From: Oscillospiraceae bacterium
Lineage (GTDB): Bacteria; Bacillota; Clostridia; Oscillospirales; Oscillospiraceae
Direction: 5' to 3'
Assembly (NCBI GenBank): GCA_024404215.1
Contig: JAKSQI010000104.1
Span: 1 to 5,962, forward strand
Length of the DNA stretch: 5,962 nt
Shown piece after piece: positions 5,870 through 5,962 of the stretch. The notes beneath the pieces were generated by a model. The model did no database searches, was not told the DNA's origin, and was given only the letters and a program-made list of their open reading frames with translations. A program made the translations under genes and the position numbers. The first letter of the stretch is position 1; every line of letters begins with the position of its first letter.

Positions 5870-5962
5870 AGCCCGGTACTGAATGGCAAAACGGGCCCGG
5901 CCGGTCTCGTTGTAATCCTCGCTGGTCTCACTGAACTACTGCCCACCGGGCAGCGGCCGATA

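Noticed and set aside
5936..5938. TAG read as pyrrolysine
   Set aside because: Nothing else in the window supports recoding. A point mutation, sequence error or upstream gene end is more likely.
1..5962. CRISPR arrays, insertion sequences, tRNA or rRNA genes
   Set aside because: No regularly spaced direct repeats, transposase motifs, terminal inverted repeats or tRNA-like cloverleaf were found by eye.

Overview
The window carries four protein-coding genes, all on the minus strand and read from the right edge to the left: a class-3-lipase-like hydrolase, an FAD-dependent dehydrogenase of the COG2509 type, an AzgA-like NCS2 purine permease, and a SulP anion transporter with a C-terminal STAS domain. 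The Shine-Dalgarno sites are strong (AGGAGG, AGGAG), GC is moderate, intrinsic terminators have U-tracts, and cobalamin-riboswitch control is present. This suggests a Bacillota bacterium, possibly a Negativicute such as an Acidaminococcaceae or Veillonellaceae member. The lineage is an inference from style, not proven by a marker gene.

Right part (3797-5962): the lipase-like gene and the FAD dehydrogenase overlap by 11 bases, with the ribosome-binding site of the second inside the end of the first, so they are very likely an operon. It ends in a strong UUCG-loop terminator. The 5' end of the lipase gene is odd. The only usable start is a GTG without a ribosome-binding site, and protein-like sequence continues upstream in the same frame, broken by a single TAG near the window edge.

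Centre (2180-3774): an extended -10 promoter leads into a nearly textbook cobalamin riboswitch. A rho-independent terminator follows it, with its U-tract ending just before the ribosome-binding site of the NCS2 permease. The permease therefore appears to be switched off at the transcript level by a cobamide. This is the most interesting part of the window: an AzgA-like nucleobase transporter is an unusual riboswitch target and could supply a base used as a cobamide lower ligand.

Left part (1-2088): the SulP gene has its own predicted promoter, with one inverted repeat in the -35/-10 spacer and a perfect 8-bp palindrome directly at the predicted transcription start. It ends in a long hairpin terminator. 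Beyond it lies a strong promoter and a structured leader whose conserved blocks resemble the 5' half of a second cobalamin riboswitch. That leader runs off the left edge toward a gene outside the window. If this is right, two cobamide-sensing leaders flank the SulP gene.

No tRNA, rRNA, CRISPR array or mobile element was seen.
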